Below are positions 41,510 to 50,805 of a stretch of DNA of 64,000 nucleotides, one piece after another. The DNA is taken from assembly GCA_029224965.1 (NCBI GenBank), contig JAQXVO010000012.1, forward strand, positions 21,540-85,539, read 5' to 3'. This DNA is from Lachnospiraceae bacterium. Lineage in GTDB: Bacteria; Bacillota; Clostridia; Lachnospirales; Lachnospiraceae. The notes below the pieces were generated by a model, which worked only from the letters and a program-made list of their open reading frames with translations, was not told the origin of the DNA and made no database searches. Numbering within the stretch: position 1 is the first letter of the stretch; every line of letters begins with the position of its first letter. A program made the translations under genes and the position numbers.

Positions 41510-44488
41510 TTACTGCTCACTCGGATATTCCGAATGTCCCCGCATCTTGGTCTTTATGATAGCCATGGTCCGCTTTGGAAGATATGCCTTGACAGCATCC
41601 ATCATCTGTTCTGCTGTATACATATCAGAGCAATGCGGCAGATCACGGGTCAGATGAATAGCATCGAATTCACAGCGGGTAGTGCAGAGGCCGCAGCCGA
41701 TACACTTATTGAAGTCAACAGTCGTTGCGCCGCATTTTAAGCAGCGGTTGGCCTCAATCTTGACCTGTTCCTCAGTCAGAGGCAGGCGGAGATCCTCGAA
41801 GGACTTGGTGGCAGCCTTGATCATATCTTCCCTGGAGAAGCCGGCCTGGCCTGCATTTCCACCTTCTGCATTTCCACCTTCTGCATTACCGCCTTCCGCA
41901 TTGAATCCCTTAAAAGCAGACTGGTCTACATTTCCATACTCCTTCGGCATCCGCATGCCAGGCGTCTGTCGGGAAGCGTTGTCATAGCTTTCGATCCGGA
42001 CATCGTCGCGGTCGAGCTCGATAAAGTTCCGCAGGTTCCGTCCGATGGTCATGGACTGGCCCGGATGGACGAAACGGTTGATGGAAACCATAGCTTCCCG
42101 GCCGTCTGCAATGGCATCGATGGCGAAACGCGCGCCGTGGTTGATGTCACCGCCGACGAAAATATCGGGCTCAGCGGTCTGGAGGGTCACCGGATCTGCC
42201 TCAGCGGTTCCGTTCCGGCGAAGCTTGACACGGGTTCCTTCCAGCATCTTACCCCACTCAGCGGACTGGCCGATGGCCATGAGAACATGGCTGCAGGGAA
42301 TTTCTTTGAGCTCGGACTCATCATATTTCGGATTGAAGCGGCCGGTCTCGTCCTTGACGCTTACGCACTTCTTGAAGACGATGGAGGCAATGCTTCCATC
42401 CGCATTCTTCCTGATTTCCTTGGGGCCCCAGCCATTGCAAAGATCGATGCCCTCGGAAAGAATCTCCCCGACCTCATCCTTTGCAGCCGGCATCTCATCC
42501 CTCTGCTCCAGGCAGAGCATTGTGACATGACCGTCCGTGCAACGGAGCGCAGCCCGCGCCACATCAGCAGCGACATTTCCGCCGCCGACGACAACAACAT
42601 CGCCGTCCAGGCGCACCGGATCACTGATCTTCTCATCCGACAGACCGGTGCCGGTTGCCAGGTTGACTCTCTTTAAGAAATGTACACCGGACTCGACTCC
42701 TTCTGCATCTTCGCCAGGAACCCCTGCCAGTCGTCCGCCCTGCAGACCGATGGCGATAAAGAAGGCCTTGTAGCCTTGGTCGCGGAGGTCCTGAATGGTA
42801 ACGTCTTTACCGACCTCGACGCCGCACTTGAATTCAGCGCCCATTTTTTTCACCAGCTCGACTTCGGAAGCCAGGACATCCTTCTCAAGACGGAAGTTCG
42901 GAATACCGTTTAAAAGCATGCCGCCCGGACGATCTTCCTTTTCGAAGATGGTGACCGGATAGCCTTCCTTGCGAAGGAACCAGGCTGCGGTCAGGCCTGC
43001 CGGGCCTGCGCCGATGACAGCGATCGGATACTTGGTCCACTGCTGGCCGTCACCGTTTTCCGAAGGATCCAGGAAGAGATCCGGATTCTGCCGCTCGTAC
43101 TGGGCCAGGAATTTCTTGATTTCATCGATGGCAACCGGACGGTCGATGGTGCCGCGGGTGCAGCGGTCCTCGCAGCGCTTGTTGCAGACGGCGCCGCAGA
43201 CAGCCGGGAAAGGATTGTCCTGACGGATCAGGCGGACGGCTTCCTCATAACGTCCTTCAGCGGCCATCCTGACATAGCCCTGAACGGCAATGTGCGCCGG
43301 ACAGGCCGACTTGCAGGGAGAGGTGCCGGAATCGTAGCACTGGATCTGGTTGTTGTCCCGGTAGTTCCGGTCCCACTTGTCCTCGCCCCAGACATGGTCG
43401 TCCGGAAGCTCGTGCACCGGATACATGACCTTGGAGCCATCCTTGTGGCAGAGCTTCTGTCCAAGCTTAGCCGCGCCGGCCGGACAGACTTCGACGCACT
43501 TGCCGCAGGCCACGCATTTCTCTGCATCGACATGGGCCCGGTAGGCACTCCGGGACATGTTCGGCGTGTTGAAAAGCTGGGAGGTCCGGAGTCCGTAGCA
43601 GCTTCCCGGAGAGCAGTTGCAGATACCGACGATCCGGTTGGGGCCGTCCAGGTTGGTGATCTGATGAACATAGCCCTTCCGCTCAGCGCGCTGGATAATG
43701 TCAAGTGCTTCCTCACGCGTAATATACTCAGCGTCCTTGCCGGACTCTACCAGGAACTCAGCAATGTCGCCGACACCGATACACATTTTACCCTCGATAT
43801 CGCCGACGCCCTCGCCGCGGATCCGCTGGGCTTTCCGACAGGCACAGACCATCTTGCAGAATTTATCGTATTTATTGAGCCAGTGGGAAAGGTGCTCGAC
43901 ATCGGCCGACTGGGAGCTTGTGTCGATGGCAGCCTCAACCGGAATGACATGCATGCCGATGCCGGCGCCGCCCTGGGGAACCAGCTTTCCGGCCAACGCA
44001 ACCGGTTCCTGGGGAGCCAGATTAAACATAGTGGCAACCTCGGGATGGTCATCGCAAAGGGTCGGATGCTCGACCATGTACTCGCCGGAACCTACAACCC
44101 ACTTCGGGATCGTATACTGAATGTGCTGGTCTGCATTGTCCCGGTTCTGCTCGATGATGCCGATCCAGAGCAGGTGGTCGATGACCTTCTGGGTCTCCTC
44201 CTCGGACATGCCGTTCTTCTCGGCCAGCCACTTGGTCGTCCGGCCGACCCGGCGCTCCTCAAAGCTCAGCATAAACTTAACTTCATCCTTGGTCAGAAGC
44301 CGATCCAGGATCCAGAAATCCATATGGTTTTCCTTCATACCACCAGGCAGCTTTCGTGGAATCGAGTCCGTGATCAGCTGAGCCAGCTTTGTGACCAGCT
44401 TCTTTTTCTCGGGATCATCGCAATGATAGTCCTCGGTCGGGAAATCCCGCTCGTTGACGTGTAATTTCGGATTTACTTCTTTAACCAT
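41510..44488 (-). CDS. Large iron-sulfur flavoprotein, GltD-like with extra N-terminal domains
   Basis: 992 residues. From the N-terminus: a winged-helix-like region (about 50-130), a Cys-rich region (Cys211, 215, 217; 236; 290, 292, 297), a ferredoxin [4Fe-4S] motif C325xxC328xxC331xxxC335P, a second Cys region typical of GltD N-termini (SPCKSACPAHI, VCNKRCEDRCTRG), an FAD/NAD(P) domain (GAGPAG 493-498, then GGGNVAADVARA) of the GltD/Nfn type, and a C-terminal [4Fe-4S] motif (CIGCGLCTTRCEFDAIHL). This points to an NAD(P)H- or ferredoxin-linked oxidoreductase; no partner subunit is seen. A 15-bp in-frame minisatellite (GGNAE repeats) lies at 41851-41900. ATG 44488 has GGGGG upstream. Confidence 0.85.
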   Translation of the reverse strand: MVKEVNPKLHVNERDFPTEDYHCDDPEKKKLVTKLAQLITDSIPRKLPGGMKENHMDFWILDRLLTKDEVKFMLSFEERRVGRTTKWLAEKNGMSEEETQKVIDHLLWIGIIEQNRDNADQHIQYTIPKWVVGSGEYMVEHPTLCDDHPEVATMFNLAPQEPVALAGKLVPQGGAGIGMHVIPVEAAIDTSSQSADVEHLSHWLNKYDKFCKMVCACRKAQRIRGEGVGDIEGKMCIGVGDIAEFLVESGKDAEYITREEALDIIQRAERKGYVHQITNLDGPNRIVGICNCSPGSCYGLRTSQLFNTPNMSRSAYRAHVDAEKCVACGKCVEVCPAGAAKLGQKLCHKDGSKVMYPVHELPDDHVWGEDKWDRNYRDNNQIQCYDSGTSPCKSACPAHIAVQGYVRMAAEGRYEEAVRLIRQDNPFPAVCGAVCNKRCEDRCTRGTIDRPVAIDEIKKFLAQYERQNPDLFLDPSENGDGQQWTKYPIAVIGAGPAGLTAAWFLRKEGYPVTIFEKEDRPGGMLLNGIPNFRLEKDVLASEVELVKKMGAEFKCGVEVGKDVTIQDLRDQGYKAFFIAIGLQGGRLAGVPGEDAEGVESGVHFLKRVNLATGTGLSDEKISDPVRLDGDVVVVGGGNVAADVARAALRCTDGHVTMLCLEQRDEMPAAKDEVGEILSEGIDLCNGWGPKEIRKNADGSIASIVFKKCVSVKDETGRFNPKYDESELKEIPCSHVLMAIGQSAEWGKMLEGTRVKLRRNGTAEADPVTLQTAEPDIFVGGDINHGARFAIDAIADGREAMVSINRFVHPGQSMTIGRNLRNFIELDRDDVRIESYDNASRQTPGMRMPKEYGNVDQSAFKGFNAEGGNAEGGNAEGGNAGQAGFSREDMIKAATKSFEDLRLPLTEEQVKIEANRCLKCGATTVDFNKCIGCGLCTTRCEFDAIHLTRDLPHCSDMYTAEQMMDAVKAYLPKRTMAIIKTKMRGHSEYPSEQ
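41851..41900 (-). repeat. 15-bp in-frame minisatellite in the flavoprotein gene
   Basis: CTGCATTTCCACCTT repeats at 41851, 41866, 41881 and partly at 41896, encoding GGNAE units between the flavin domain and the C-terminal ferredoxin motif. Probably a flexible, length-variable linker. Confidence 0.85.
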
Positions 44489-44516
44489 AATTTTCCCCCT
44501 ATGGCGCAGTTTTGGT

Positions 44517-44640
44517 TGTTGGCGCAATTATGCTGTTACCGCAATCAACTGGCTGTGCTTGGATTGCGGTCTCAATCATGCTGTTACCGCAATCATCTGG
44601 CGCGGTCTTGATTGCTGCCTCAATCGCATGGCACAGTTTT
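44517..44640. repeat. 48-bp repeat upstream of the flavoprotein gene
   Basis: TGCTGTTACCGCAATCA occurs at 44531 and 44579, in units of about 48 bp with a weaker third. It sits in the promoter region of the flavoprotein gene. Confidence 0.75.
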
Positions 44641-44796
44641 GATTGTTGGCTCAACCAATATGGAACAGTTGTGTAATGTTAACTCAATTATACAGGGGAT
44701 TGGTGGAAAATGAAATTGCAGGAATAGGTTTCTTTTTTGCATATTCGTTAATTTCTTCACGAACTTTGCAAAAATGCCGATGGTTTTTATTTGTAT

Positions 44797-44894
44797 CCAT
44801 CTGGAGCCTATCAGGTATACGTATGGGGCCATCTGGAGTCTATCTGGAATCCGTCTGGAGTCCATCTGAGGTTTATCTGGAGCCCGTCTGGAAT
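44797..44894. repeat. 11-bp minisatellite ending at the birA stop codon
   Basis: About nine units with consensus CCRTCTGGAGT, spaced exactly 11 bases, the last overlapping the first base of the birA stop. The period is one helical turn. Confidence 0.85.
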
Positions 44895-45823
44895 TACAGA
44901 ATCAACCTTCTGGCAAATTCGACGATGAGGCCGGCCGCCAGTTCGTTTTTCAGAGAGTGGTCATCCTCTGCCGGGTAGAGGCTTCCTGCTCTCATCCGGG
45001 TTTCCTCCGGCAGCTGAGAAAGATCGGTCTTCACGTTAAGTCCGACCCCGATGACAACCCACTGGAGGAGTCCCGATTCAAACTCATAGCCTGACTCGGT
45101 CAGAATTCCGCCGACCTTTCGCCCATCCAGATAGAGGTCGTTGGCTTCATAAGAAATTTTCTTTCCCGTTACTCGATCCACACAGGCGCAGGCCGCCTCC
45201 AAGGAACGGGTCATGATTTCTTTGGGATCGGTGGTAGATAAGACGGGCTTCTCCCCATCTGGTCTTAACAGGAGAGAGAAATAAAGTCCTCCCGCCGGAC
45301 TTGCAAAAGCATTGGACCTTCTGCCCCGCCCGGCTGTCTGCTGGTCAGCAAGAATGACCGTTCCGCTTTCCGCACCTGCAATGGCCAGTCGCTTGCCCTC
45401 CTGGTTTGTGGAATCAATTTCCGGGTAGACCTTGATATGGAAAGAGGATGGACTAGTTAAAACAGGTGAGGACTTATTCTCTTTTGAGATAAAAGAGGTT
45501 TTTTCCTTTTCGGTTAAGTTGAGAAAAGTTTCCTTCACTTCGCCATTTTTCTGATCTTTCTCATCTTTCAGAACTTCAGACCAGGTGTCTTCCAGACACT
45601 TGCGAATTTTCTCTTCATCCAGTAGATCCGGCTCTGCAACAAGACAATATCCCCTTCTCGTCTCAGCATCGATGGCGTAGCCCTCTGCCCTCAGGGATTT
45701 CACAGCCTTCCAGACCGCATTCCTGGACAGACCCAGCCGGTCCGCAATCTCCTCACCGGAAAGAAAAGTCTTCTTGTTCTGCTGCAGTATGGATTTCACC
45801 TGTTCCTTAGATGATGATGCCAT
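44894..45823 (-). CDS. birA: Biotin-acetyl-CoA-carboxylase ligase / repressor BirA
   Basis: Attaches biotin to carboxylases and, with its N-terminal winged helix, represses biotin genes. 309 residues: HTH_11 (EEIADRLGLSRNAVWKAVKSLRAEGY), ligase domain with ADQQTAGRGRRSNAFASPAGGLYFSLLL and the KISYEANDLYLDGRKVGGILTE region (the usual WPND-like motif is EAND). About 40 extra Lys/Glu/Ser-rich residues are inserted between them. The frame is open further upstream, but that part is encoded by repeat array 4; ATG 45823 with GGGGGAT in front is the start. Confidence 0.93.
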   Translation of the reverse strand: MASSSKEQVKSILQQNKKTFLSGEEIADRLGLSRNAVWKAVKSLRAEGYAIDAETRRGYCLVAEPDLLDEEKIRKCLEDTWSEVLKDEKDQKNGEVKETFLNLTEKEKTSFISKENKSSPVLTSPSSFHIKVYPEIDSTNQEGKRLAIAGAESGTVILADQQTAGRGRRSNAFASPAGGLYFSLLLRPDGEKPVLSTTDPKEIMTRSLEAACACVDRVTGKKISYEANDLYLDGRKVGGILTESGYEFESGLLQWVVIGVGLNVKTDLSQLPEETRMRAGSLYPAEDDHSLKNELAAGLIVEFARRLIL

Positions 45824-45861
45824 CTTATCCCCCACAAAATTGACAGAGCTAAAGCCAAATG

Positions 45862-46340
45862 TACATCGCGATTCAAGGTTTTCTTCAATATCGATGTACA
45901 AAATCGGGAAAATTGGGTAGTCATACAACGGAATTCGAGTTCTTCTTCAAAATCGTTGTACAAAATCGGGCAAATTGGGTAGTCATACAACGGAATTCGA
46001 GTTCTTTTTCAAAATCGTTGTACAAAATCGGGCAAATTGGATAGTCATACAACGGAATATGAGTTCTTCTTCAAAATCGTTGTACAAAATCGGGCAAATT
46101 GGATAGTCATACAACGGAATATGAGCTCTTCTTCAAAATCGTTGTATGAAATCACAAAAGTATGAAAAAAATACGTCGGGATCCGATTTTTCCTTCAAAA
46201 TCGTTGTATAACCTCGAAAAACCGGGCCGTCATACATCGGGATTCAAGAATTCCTTCAAAATCGTTGTACAAGCGCCCTAAACTACGGCAATCATACATC
46301 GCGATTTGATATTTCCTTCAAAATCGTTGTACAAGCACCG
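45862..46340 (-). repeat. 62-bp dyad-repeat array 4 (eight units)
   Basis: Same family, minus orientation; GTTGTA/GATGTA words at 45893, 45955, 46017, 46079, 46141, 46203, 46264 and 46326. Between birA start and larE end. In the first unit both arms carry the CATCG/CGATG variant, in the second both carry CAACG/CGTTG, so the change is matched on both sides. Confidence 0.95.
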
Positions 46341-46436
46341 TAAATCTGATGAAGCTGACATCGGAATTCAAAATTTGTGGTCCACCACGTTTATGCTTCT
46401 TATGCTTCCGGCTTAATCCTCTGATTTTCTCACTTC

Positions 46437-46520
46437 AGCCCTGCATTCATGCTCCCGGTATGATCGTATGATTCTCTGATTTCCTCAGCTCAGCCCCGCA
46501 TTCATGCTTCCTGTATGATA
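46437..46520. repeat. 55-bp duplication of the larE 3' end
   Basis: GCATTCATGCT..C.GTATGAT occurs inside the gene (from 46498) and again beyond its stop (from 46443), spacing 55, with a third weak copy further out. The stop codon is within the duplicated part. Confidence 0.75.
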
Positions 46521-47402
46521 GCCGCCCAGATCCAGAGTCACATAGGTAAAGCCCAGGGTATGAAAATGCCGGTCCACCTTGTGCCGGATCTCCGGGCTGG
46601 CCAGCCGCGGGATCTCATCGACCGGAACTTCAATTCGCGCAATGAAATCGCTGTCTCCATGAATACGGACGCGGAGCTGGTTAAAGCCCAAATCCAGAAG
46701 GTACTGCTCGGCCAGGTCAACCATACGGAGCTTCTGGTCGGAGATGGTTTCCCCGTAGACAAAGCGCGACGACAGGCAGGCGAAGCTCTGCTTGCGGTAG
46801 GTTTTCAGCCCCAGCCTCTTCGAAAGTTCCCGGATCTCCGCCTTGCTGAGCCCCGCCCGCCGAAGGGGGCTTTTGACGCCCAGCTCCTCGACCGCTTTCA
46901 GGCCCGGCCGGAAATCGCCGTTGTCGTCCATATTGGATCCTTCCAAAATGTAGACCGTCTCGCCATTTACCTCTTTTCTGGCCAACTCTGCAATCCCCGT
47001 AAAGAGCTCGTGCTTGCAGAGATAGCAGCGGTTGGTCGGGTTCTGGCGGAAGCCTGGAATGTCCAGTTCTTCGGAATTTGTATAGAGATGACGGATGCCC
47101 TCTTCTGTACAGAAGTCATCGGACTCATGCAGTTCCCGCTCCGGAAAGGACTTGGATTTTGCAGTCACGGCAAAGGCCCGGTTTCCCAGGACATCATGTG
47201 CAACCTTTAACAGAAGAGTGGAGTCCACCCCACCGGAGAAAGCAACTGCCACCCGGCCCAGAGACCGGATGTAATCCCGAAGGTCCTGATACTTCTCATC
47301 CAGAGACTTCTCAACCTGTCCTTCCGGAGTTACCTTACCCGGATCAATCCGATATTCTTCCAATACGTTTTTCTTTACTACTTCCTGAGCTTTCTGATTC
47401 AT
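46485..47402 (-). CDS. larE: ATP-dependent sulfur transferase LarE
   Basis: LarE supplies sulfur for the nickel-pincer cofactor of lactate racemase. 305 residues: PP-loop SGGVDS (56-61), C126YLC129, and Cys209 in FACLSSRF, the position of the sacrificial Cys of LarE. N-terminal 30 residues are an extension. No larA, larB or larC lies in view. Its presence next to HypA/HypB suggests nickel metabolism but could be coincidental. Confidence 0.92.
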   Translation of the reverse strand: MNQKAQEVVKKNVLEEYRIDPGKVTPEGQVEKSLDEKYQDLRDYIRSLGRVAVAFSGGVDSTLLLKVAHDVLGNRAFAVTAKSKSFPERELHESDDFCTEEGIRHLYTNSEELDIPGFRQNPTNRCYLCKHELFTGIAELARKEVNGETVYILEGSNMDDNGDFRPGLKAVEELGVKSPLRRAGLSKAEIRELSKRLGLKTYRKQSFACLSSRFVYGETISDQKLRMVDLAEQYLLDLGFNQLRVRIHGDSDFIARIEVPVDEIPRLASPEIRHKVDRHFHTLGFTYVTLDLGGYHTGSMNAGLS

Positions 47403-47421
47403 CCAAATAATCTTTCATCTG

Positions 47422-47570
47422 TCAAACTGGTTTCCCAGTTTATACGCCAAGTAATTTCCAACTATTCTTTCAAACTGGTTTCCCTGTTCATATTCCAAAT
47501 TATTTTCTAACTTATCTTACAAACTAGCTCCCCAGTTCACATTCCAAGTAATTTTCCAGCTTTTGTTTCT
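47422..47570. repeat. 48-bp tandem repeat, three copies, upstream of larE
   Basis: CAAACTGGTTTCCC occurs at 47423, 47471 and (diverged, CAAACTAGCTCCCC) 47520, spacing 48-49. It lies between the malY-type gene and larE. Confidence 0.8.
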
Positions 47571-47648
47571 TACCCAAGTTCATGGATCGATTCTGAAGCA
47601 AATCCCGATCCTTTGATCCCTGGCTTTCGGGATTTCATGGATGGATTC

Positions 47649-48893
47649 TCAGCCTTCCATTTTCCAGGCTTCAACAGCCTTCTTCAGTCTCTGCACTCCG
47701 TCCTCAACAAAGCTTCTGGGGCAGGCCAGATTCATGCGGAGATAATAGCTTCCGCCCTTTCCGTACTGCTCGCCATTGGATAAGAAGAGTCCGGTCTTTG
47801 CACGGATATAGTCTGCAAGAGGAGCCTTGCTGCCGTAATTATGGCTCTGGCCATCAACCGATCCCTCCGCCATAGCCTGAAGCTTCTTTCCATATCCCAG
47901 ATTCTTAAGTTTCCGTCCATCAATCCAGAGAAGGTAGGTCGCCGGACCGCTGGCAACCGAAAGCTCGGGTATCTCCTTCTCGATAAAATCCCGGACATAG
48001 GCCTTATTTCCAGCCACATAGGCCCGCAGCTGATCCAGCCAGTCGCCGCACTCGTTAAAAGCCGCAACCGCCACATCGACTGCGAAGGCATTCGGTTCGG
48101 CGCACTCGTCGGTATTGAGGCCGCGGTCTACCTTTTGACGGAGGTAAGGATCGGGCACAGAAATGGCCGAAGTGTGAAGGCCCGCGATGTTGAAGCACTT
48201 GGTCGGGGCCAGGCAGGTGATGCTGACTTCCCTGCAGGTCTCGCTTGCCGACACGAAAGGAATATAGGCCGTTCCCGGGTCGGTGAGATCACAGTGAATC
48301 TCGTCCGAAACGACGATGACATGGTTTTCCTTTGCCAGGCTGCCGATCCGCGCCAGCTCCTCCCTGGTCCAGATCCGTCCGACCGGATTCTGGGGATTGC
48401 AGAGGAAAAACATGGTCGTCTGCGGGTCAGCCAGCCGCGCTTCCAGGTCCGGCCAGTCGATGTCGTAGGTCCCGTCGGGCTTTCGGATCAGCTCGGACTC
48501 GGTCACGATCCGGCCGTTATTGATGACCGAATTGTAGAAAATATTGTAAACCGGAGTCAGGAAAACGACCTTCTCGCCCGGTGTTGTCAGCTTCCGTACG
48601 ACACTGGACATGGTCGGAATCACGCCCGTCGAAAAGATCAGCCAGTCCTTTTCCATGGTGAAACCATGCCGGGTCTTCCACCAGTCGATATAGGCCTGGT
48701 ACCAGCGGTCCGGGAGGAAAGAATAGCCGAAGACGCCCTGCTTAACCCTGTTCTCCATGGCCTGGCGAATGGGAGGCGCGGCCTCGAAATCCATGTCCGC
48801 AATCCACATGGGCAGCTCGCCCGGCTTTAAAATATCCCATTTGTAGCAGTCCGTGCCGTGCCGGTCGATGACCTTGTCGAAATCGTATGTCAT
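47649..48893 (-). CDS. MalY/PatB family aminotransferase (cystathionine beta-lyase type)
   Basis: PLP enzyme of fold type I, 414 residues. Visible: MWIADMDFEAAPPI, FGYSFLPD, VFLTPVYNIFYNSV, PQNPVGRIWTREEL, VSDEIHCDL and the PLP Lys in LAPTKCFNIAGL. MalY/PatB enzymes cleave cystathionine or similar C-S bonds, sometimes with a regulatory role. GAGG precedes ATG. Confidence 0.93.
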   Translation of the reverse strand: MTYDFDKVIDRHGTDCYKWDILKPGELPMWIADMDFEAAPPIRQAMENRVKQGVFGYSFLPDRWYQAYIDWWKTRHGFTMEKDWLIFSTGVIPTMSSVVRKLTTPGEKVVFLTPVYNIFYNSVINNGRIVTESELIRKPDGTYDIDWPDLEARLADPQTTMFFLCNPQNPVGRIWTREELARIGSLAKENHVIVVSDEIHCDLTDPGTAYIPFVSASETCREVSITCLAPTKCFNIAGLHTSAISVPDPYLRQKVDRGLNTDECAEPNAFAVDVAVAAFNECGDWLDQLRAYVAGNKAYVRDFIEKEIPELSVASGPATYLLWIDGRKLKNLGYGKKLQAMAEGSVDGQSHNYGSKAPLADYIRAKTGLFLSNGEQYGKGGSYYLRMNLACPRSFVEDGVQRLKKAVEAWKMEG

Positions 48894-48948
48894 ATGTGTC
48901 CTCGTGCTTTCTTATACTTCTACCGATTTCAGGGAAAAGCTTGATCTC

Positions 48949-49040
48949 CAACCTCTTCAGAGTTTCGTCAACCTCTTCAGAGCTTCCTCTCCTACTTCTT
49001 TACAGCTTCCTCTCCATCCTCTTTAGAGTTTTGTCTCCAG
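48949..49040. repeat. 20-23-bp repeat that includes the pepF stop codon
   Basis: Units start at 48949, 48969, 48992 and 49015 (CAACCTCTTCAGAG, CTACTTCTTTACAG, CATCCTCTTTAGAG); the last covers the stop codon and end of pepF. Confidence 0.75.
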
Positions 49041-50693
49041 TTCCTTCACCACATCCTTCAGCACCCCATCTTCAAAAGGATTCTGCAGGCCGACCTGCTT
49101 TAAAAGCCCGGTGAAGAAATCCGACGCCGACAGGCGGCAGAGCTTCAGATAGCTCTCCCAGGCGCCCTTGAAATCCCGGTCCATCCAGTTTTTGTACTGG
49201 AGGGCATCGGTGCCGGCGATGCAGTAGTCGATGTAGTAAAGCGGGCAGTCGTAGATATGGTGCTGCTTCTGCCAGAAGCCGCCCTCCTCAAAATAATCAT
49301 TGCCCGTGTAATCGAGATGGGGCTTGTACTGGCGCTCCAGATCCCGCCATACCGCCCGGCGCTCCCGGGGCGACAGGCCCGTGTCCTGATAGCAGATCTC
49401 CTGGAACTCGTCTACCATGGTTCCGTAAGGAATGAAAATCACGGCATCCTCGAAATGCATCTCCCGGTAGTCATCTGCCCGGTCCCCGAAGAAGAGTTCC
49501 ATCCAGGGCTCGGTGAAGAACTCCATGGACATGGAATGAGTCTCGGCGGTTTCCATGGTGATGTCCCGGTGCTCGCGGATGGGGTCCTCGTAGGCGAGAT
49601 AGCCCTGGAAGGCATGGCCGCACTCATGGGTAATGACGTCCACATCCCCGCTCGTTCCATTGAAATTGGCGAAAATGAAGGGCGATTTGTAATCAGGGAT
49701 GTCGGTCATGTAGCCGCCCGTCTTCTTGGTCTTCCGGCCTTCAACATCGAAAAGCTCGTTGTCGCACATGAAGTTCATGAAGTCTCTGGTTTCCGGTGAC
49801 AGCTCGCTGTACATTTTCCGGCCCTTTTCCAGAATTTCTTTCGGACTTCCGATGGGCGCCGGGTTCCCGTTTGTGAAATATACACCCTCATCGATATAAG
49901 TAAGATGTGAAAGTCCCAGCCGCTTTCTCCGCTTTTCATGCAGCTTCTCTGCGAAGGGAACCATGTCCCGCTTGACCTGCTTTCGAAATTCCTGCATATC
50001 CGACCGGCTGTAGCAGTTCCGATTCATCCGGGCATCGCCGAGAGGCAGATAGTTCTCATGTCCCATGGCCTGGCCCTGGGCCGTCCGGTTCTTGACTAAT
50101 TTGTCATAGATATCATCAAACTCCTCGACATGAGAAGCCAGGAAATCCGAATACTTTTCCCAGGCTTCCTTCCGGACATTGCGGTCTGCTGAATGAAGAT
50201 AAGGCGTCATCAGAGAAAGATTCAGAGTCTCGCCCTTCCAGTCGATCTTTGCGGTTGCCAGAAGCTTGTTGTAGACAGCCTCGAGCTTTTTCTCCTCTGC
50301 CATTAAGCCTAAGATTTTGTCATCCACAGTCTTCTGGGCAATTTCGATATTCTTAAAAGCCACCGGCCCGATCTTCTCTTCGAGATAGGGTCTGAATTTG
50401 GACGTCAAAAGCTTCTTCTGATAATCGACGATCAGTTTCTCGAAGATGGGCTCGTGCTCGTCGGAGAATTCCTGCTCCTTCTCGTAATAGGGATCGGTCA
50501 TATCGCCGTCATTTCGGATCATACAGATTTCCCGCATGGAGCGGACCCGGTCGGTGATCTCGTAGAACCGCTCGTGTACCCGGAAGGCCTCCTCGCCGGA
50601 CTTTGCATTGTCCAGGTCCTCGCCAAGCTTCTGAAAATCCTTCTTCAACTGGTCAAAATCCACCCTTTTGTAGGGCATTTCACTGAATTTCAT
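49023..50693 (-). CDS. pepF: M3 family oligoendopeptidase
   Basis: Zinc oligopeptidase, cytoplasmic, 556 residues. Zinc site ITHECGHAFQGYL (HExxH as HECGH) with downstream Glu in TMETAETHSMSMEFF. N-terminal helical domain typical of M3B. GAGG precedes ATG. It degrades peptides of about 7-20 residues. Confidence 0.94.
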   Translation of the reverse strand: MKFSEMPYKRVDFDQLKKDFQKLGEDLDNAKSGEEAFRVHERFYEITDRVRSMREICMIRNDGDMTDPYYEKEQEFSDEHEPIFEKLIVDYQKKLLTSKFRPYLEEKIGPVAFKNIEIAQKTVDDKILGLMAEEKKLEAVYNKLLATAKIDWKGETLNLSLMTPYLHSADRNVRKEAWEKYSDFLASHVEEFDDIYDKLVKNRTAQGQAMGHENYLPLGDARMNRNCYSRSDMQEFRKQVKRDMVPFAEKLHEKRRKRLGLSHLTYIDEGVYFTNGNPAPIGSPKEILEKGRKMYSELSPETRDFMNFMCDNELFDVEGRKTKKTGGYMTDIPDYKSPFIFANFNGTSGDVDVITHECGHAFQGYLAYEDPIREHRDITMETAETHSMSMEFFTEPWMELFFGDRADDYREMHFEDAVIFIPYGTMVDEFQEICYQDTGLSPRERRAVWRDLERQYKPHLDYTGNDYFEEGGFWQKQHHIYDCPLYYIDYCIAGTDALQYKNWMDRDFKGAWESYLKLCRLSASDFFTGLLKQVGLQNPFEDGVLKDVVKELETKL

Positions 50694-50707
50694 ATGTGCC
50701 TCTTATC

Positions 50708-50790
50708 TACATCAATAACTTCTCTAATCAATAACTTCCCCAGTCAATAACTTCTCCAATCAATTACATCTGAAGTCAAGCACTTCCCAT
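50708..50790. repeat. 16-17-bp repeat upstream of pepF
   Basis: ATCAATAACTTCTC-like words recur about four to five times at 16-17-base steps, immediately before the pepF start region. Confidence 0.7.
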
Positions 50791-50805
50791 ACTTTTGGAC
50801 TTGAA

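Noticed and set aside
43292..44464. Long plus-strand frame opposite the flavoprotein gene (390 codons), and similar ones opposite ftsH (567 codons) and the M18 peptidase
   Set aside because: Mirror frames caused by codon bias of the real minus-strand genes; the translations show no domains.
45824..45928. Longer BirA start within array 4
   Set aside because: The extra 35 residues are encoded by the repeat and begin with TTG; GGGGGAT before ATG 45823 marks the start.
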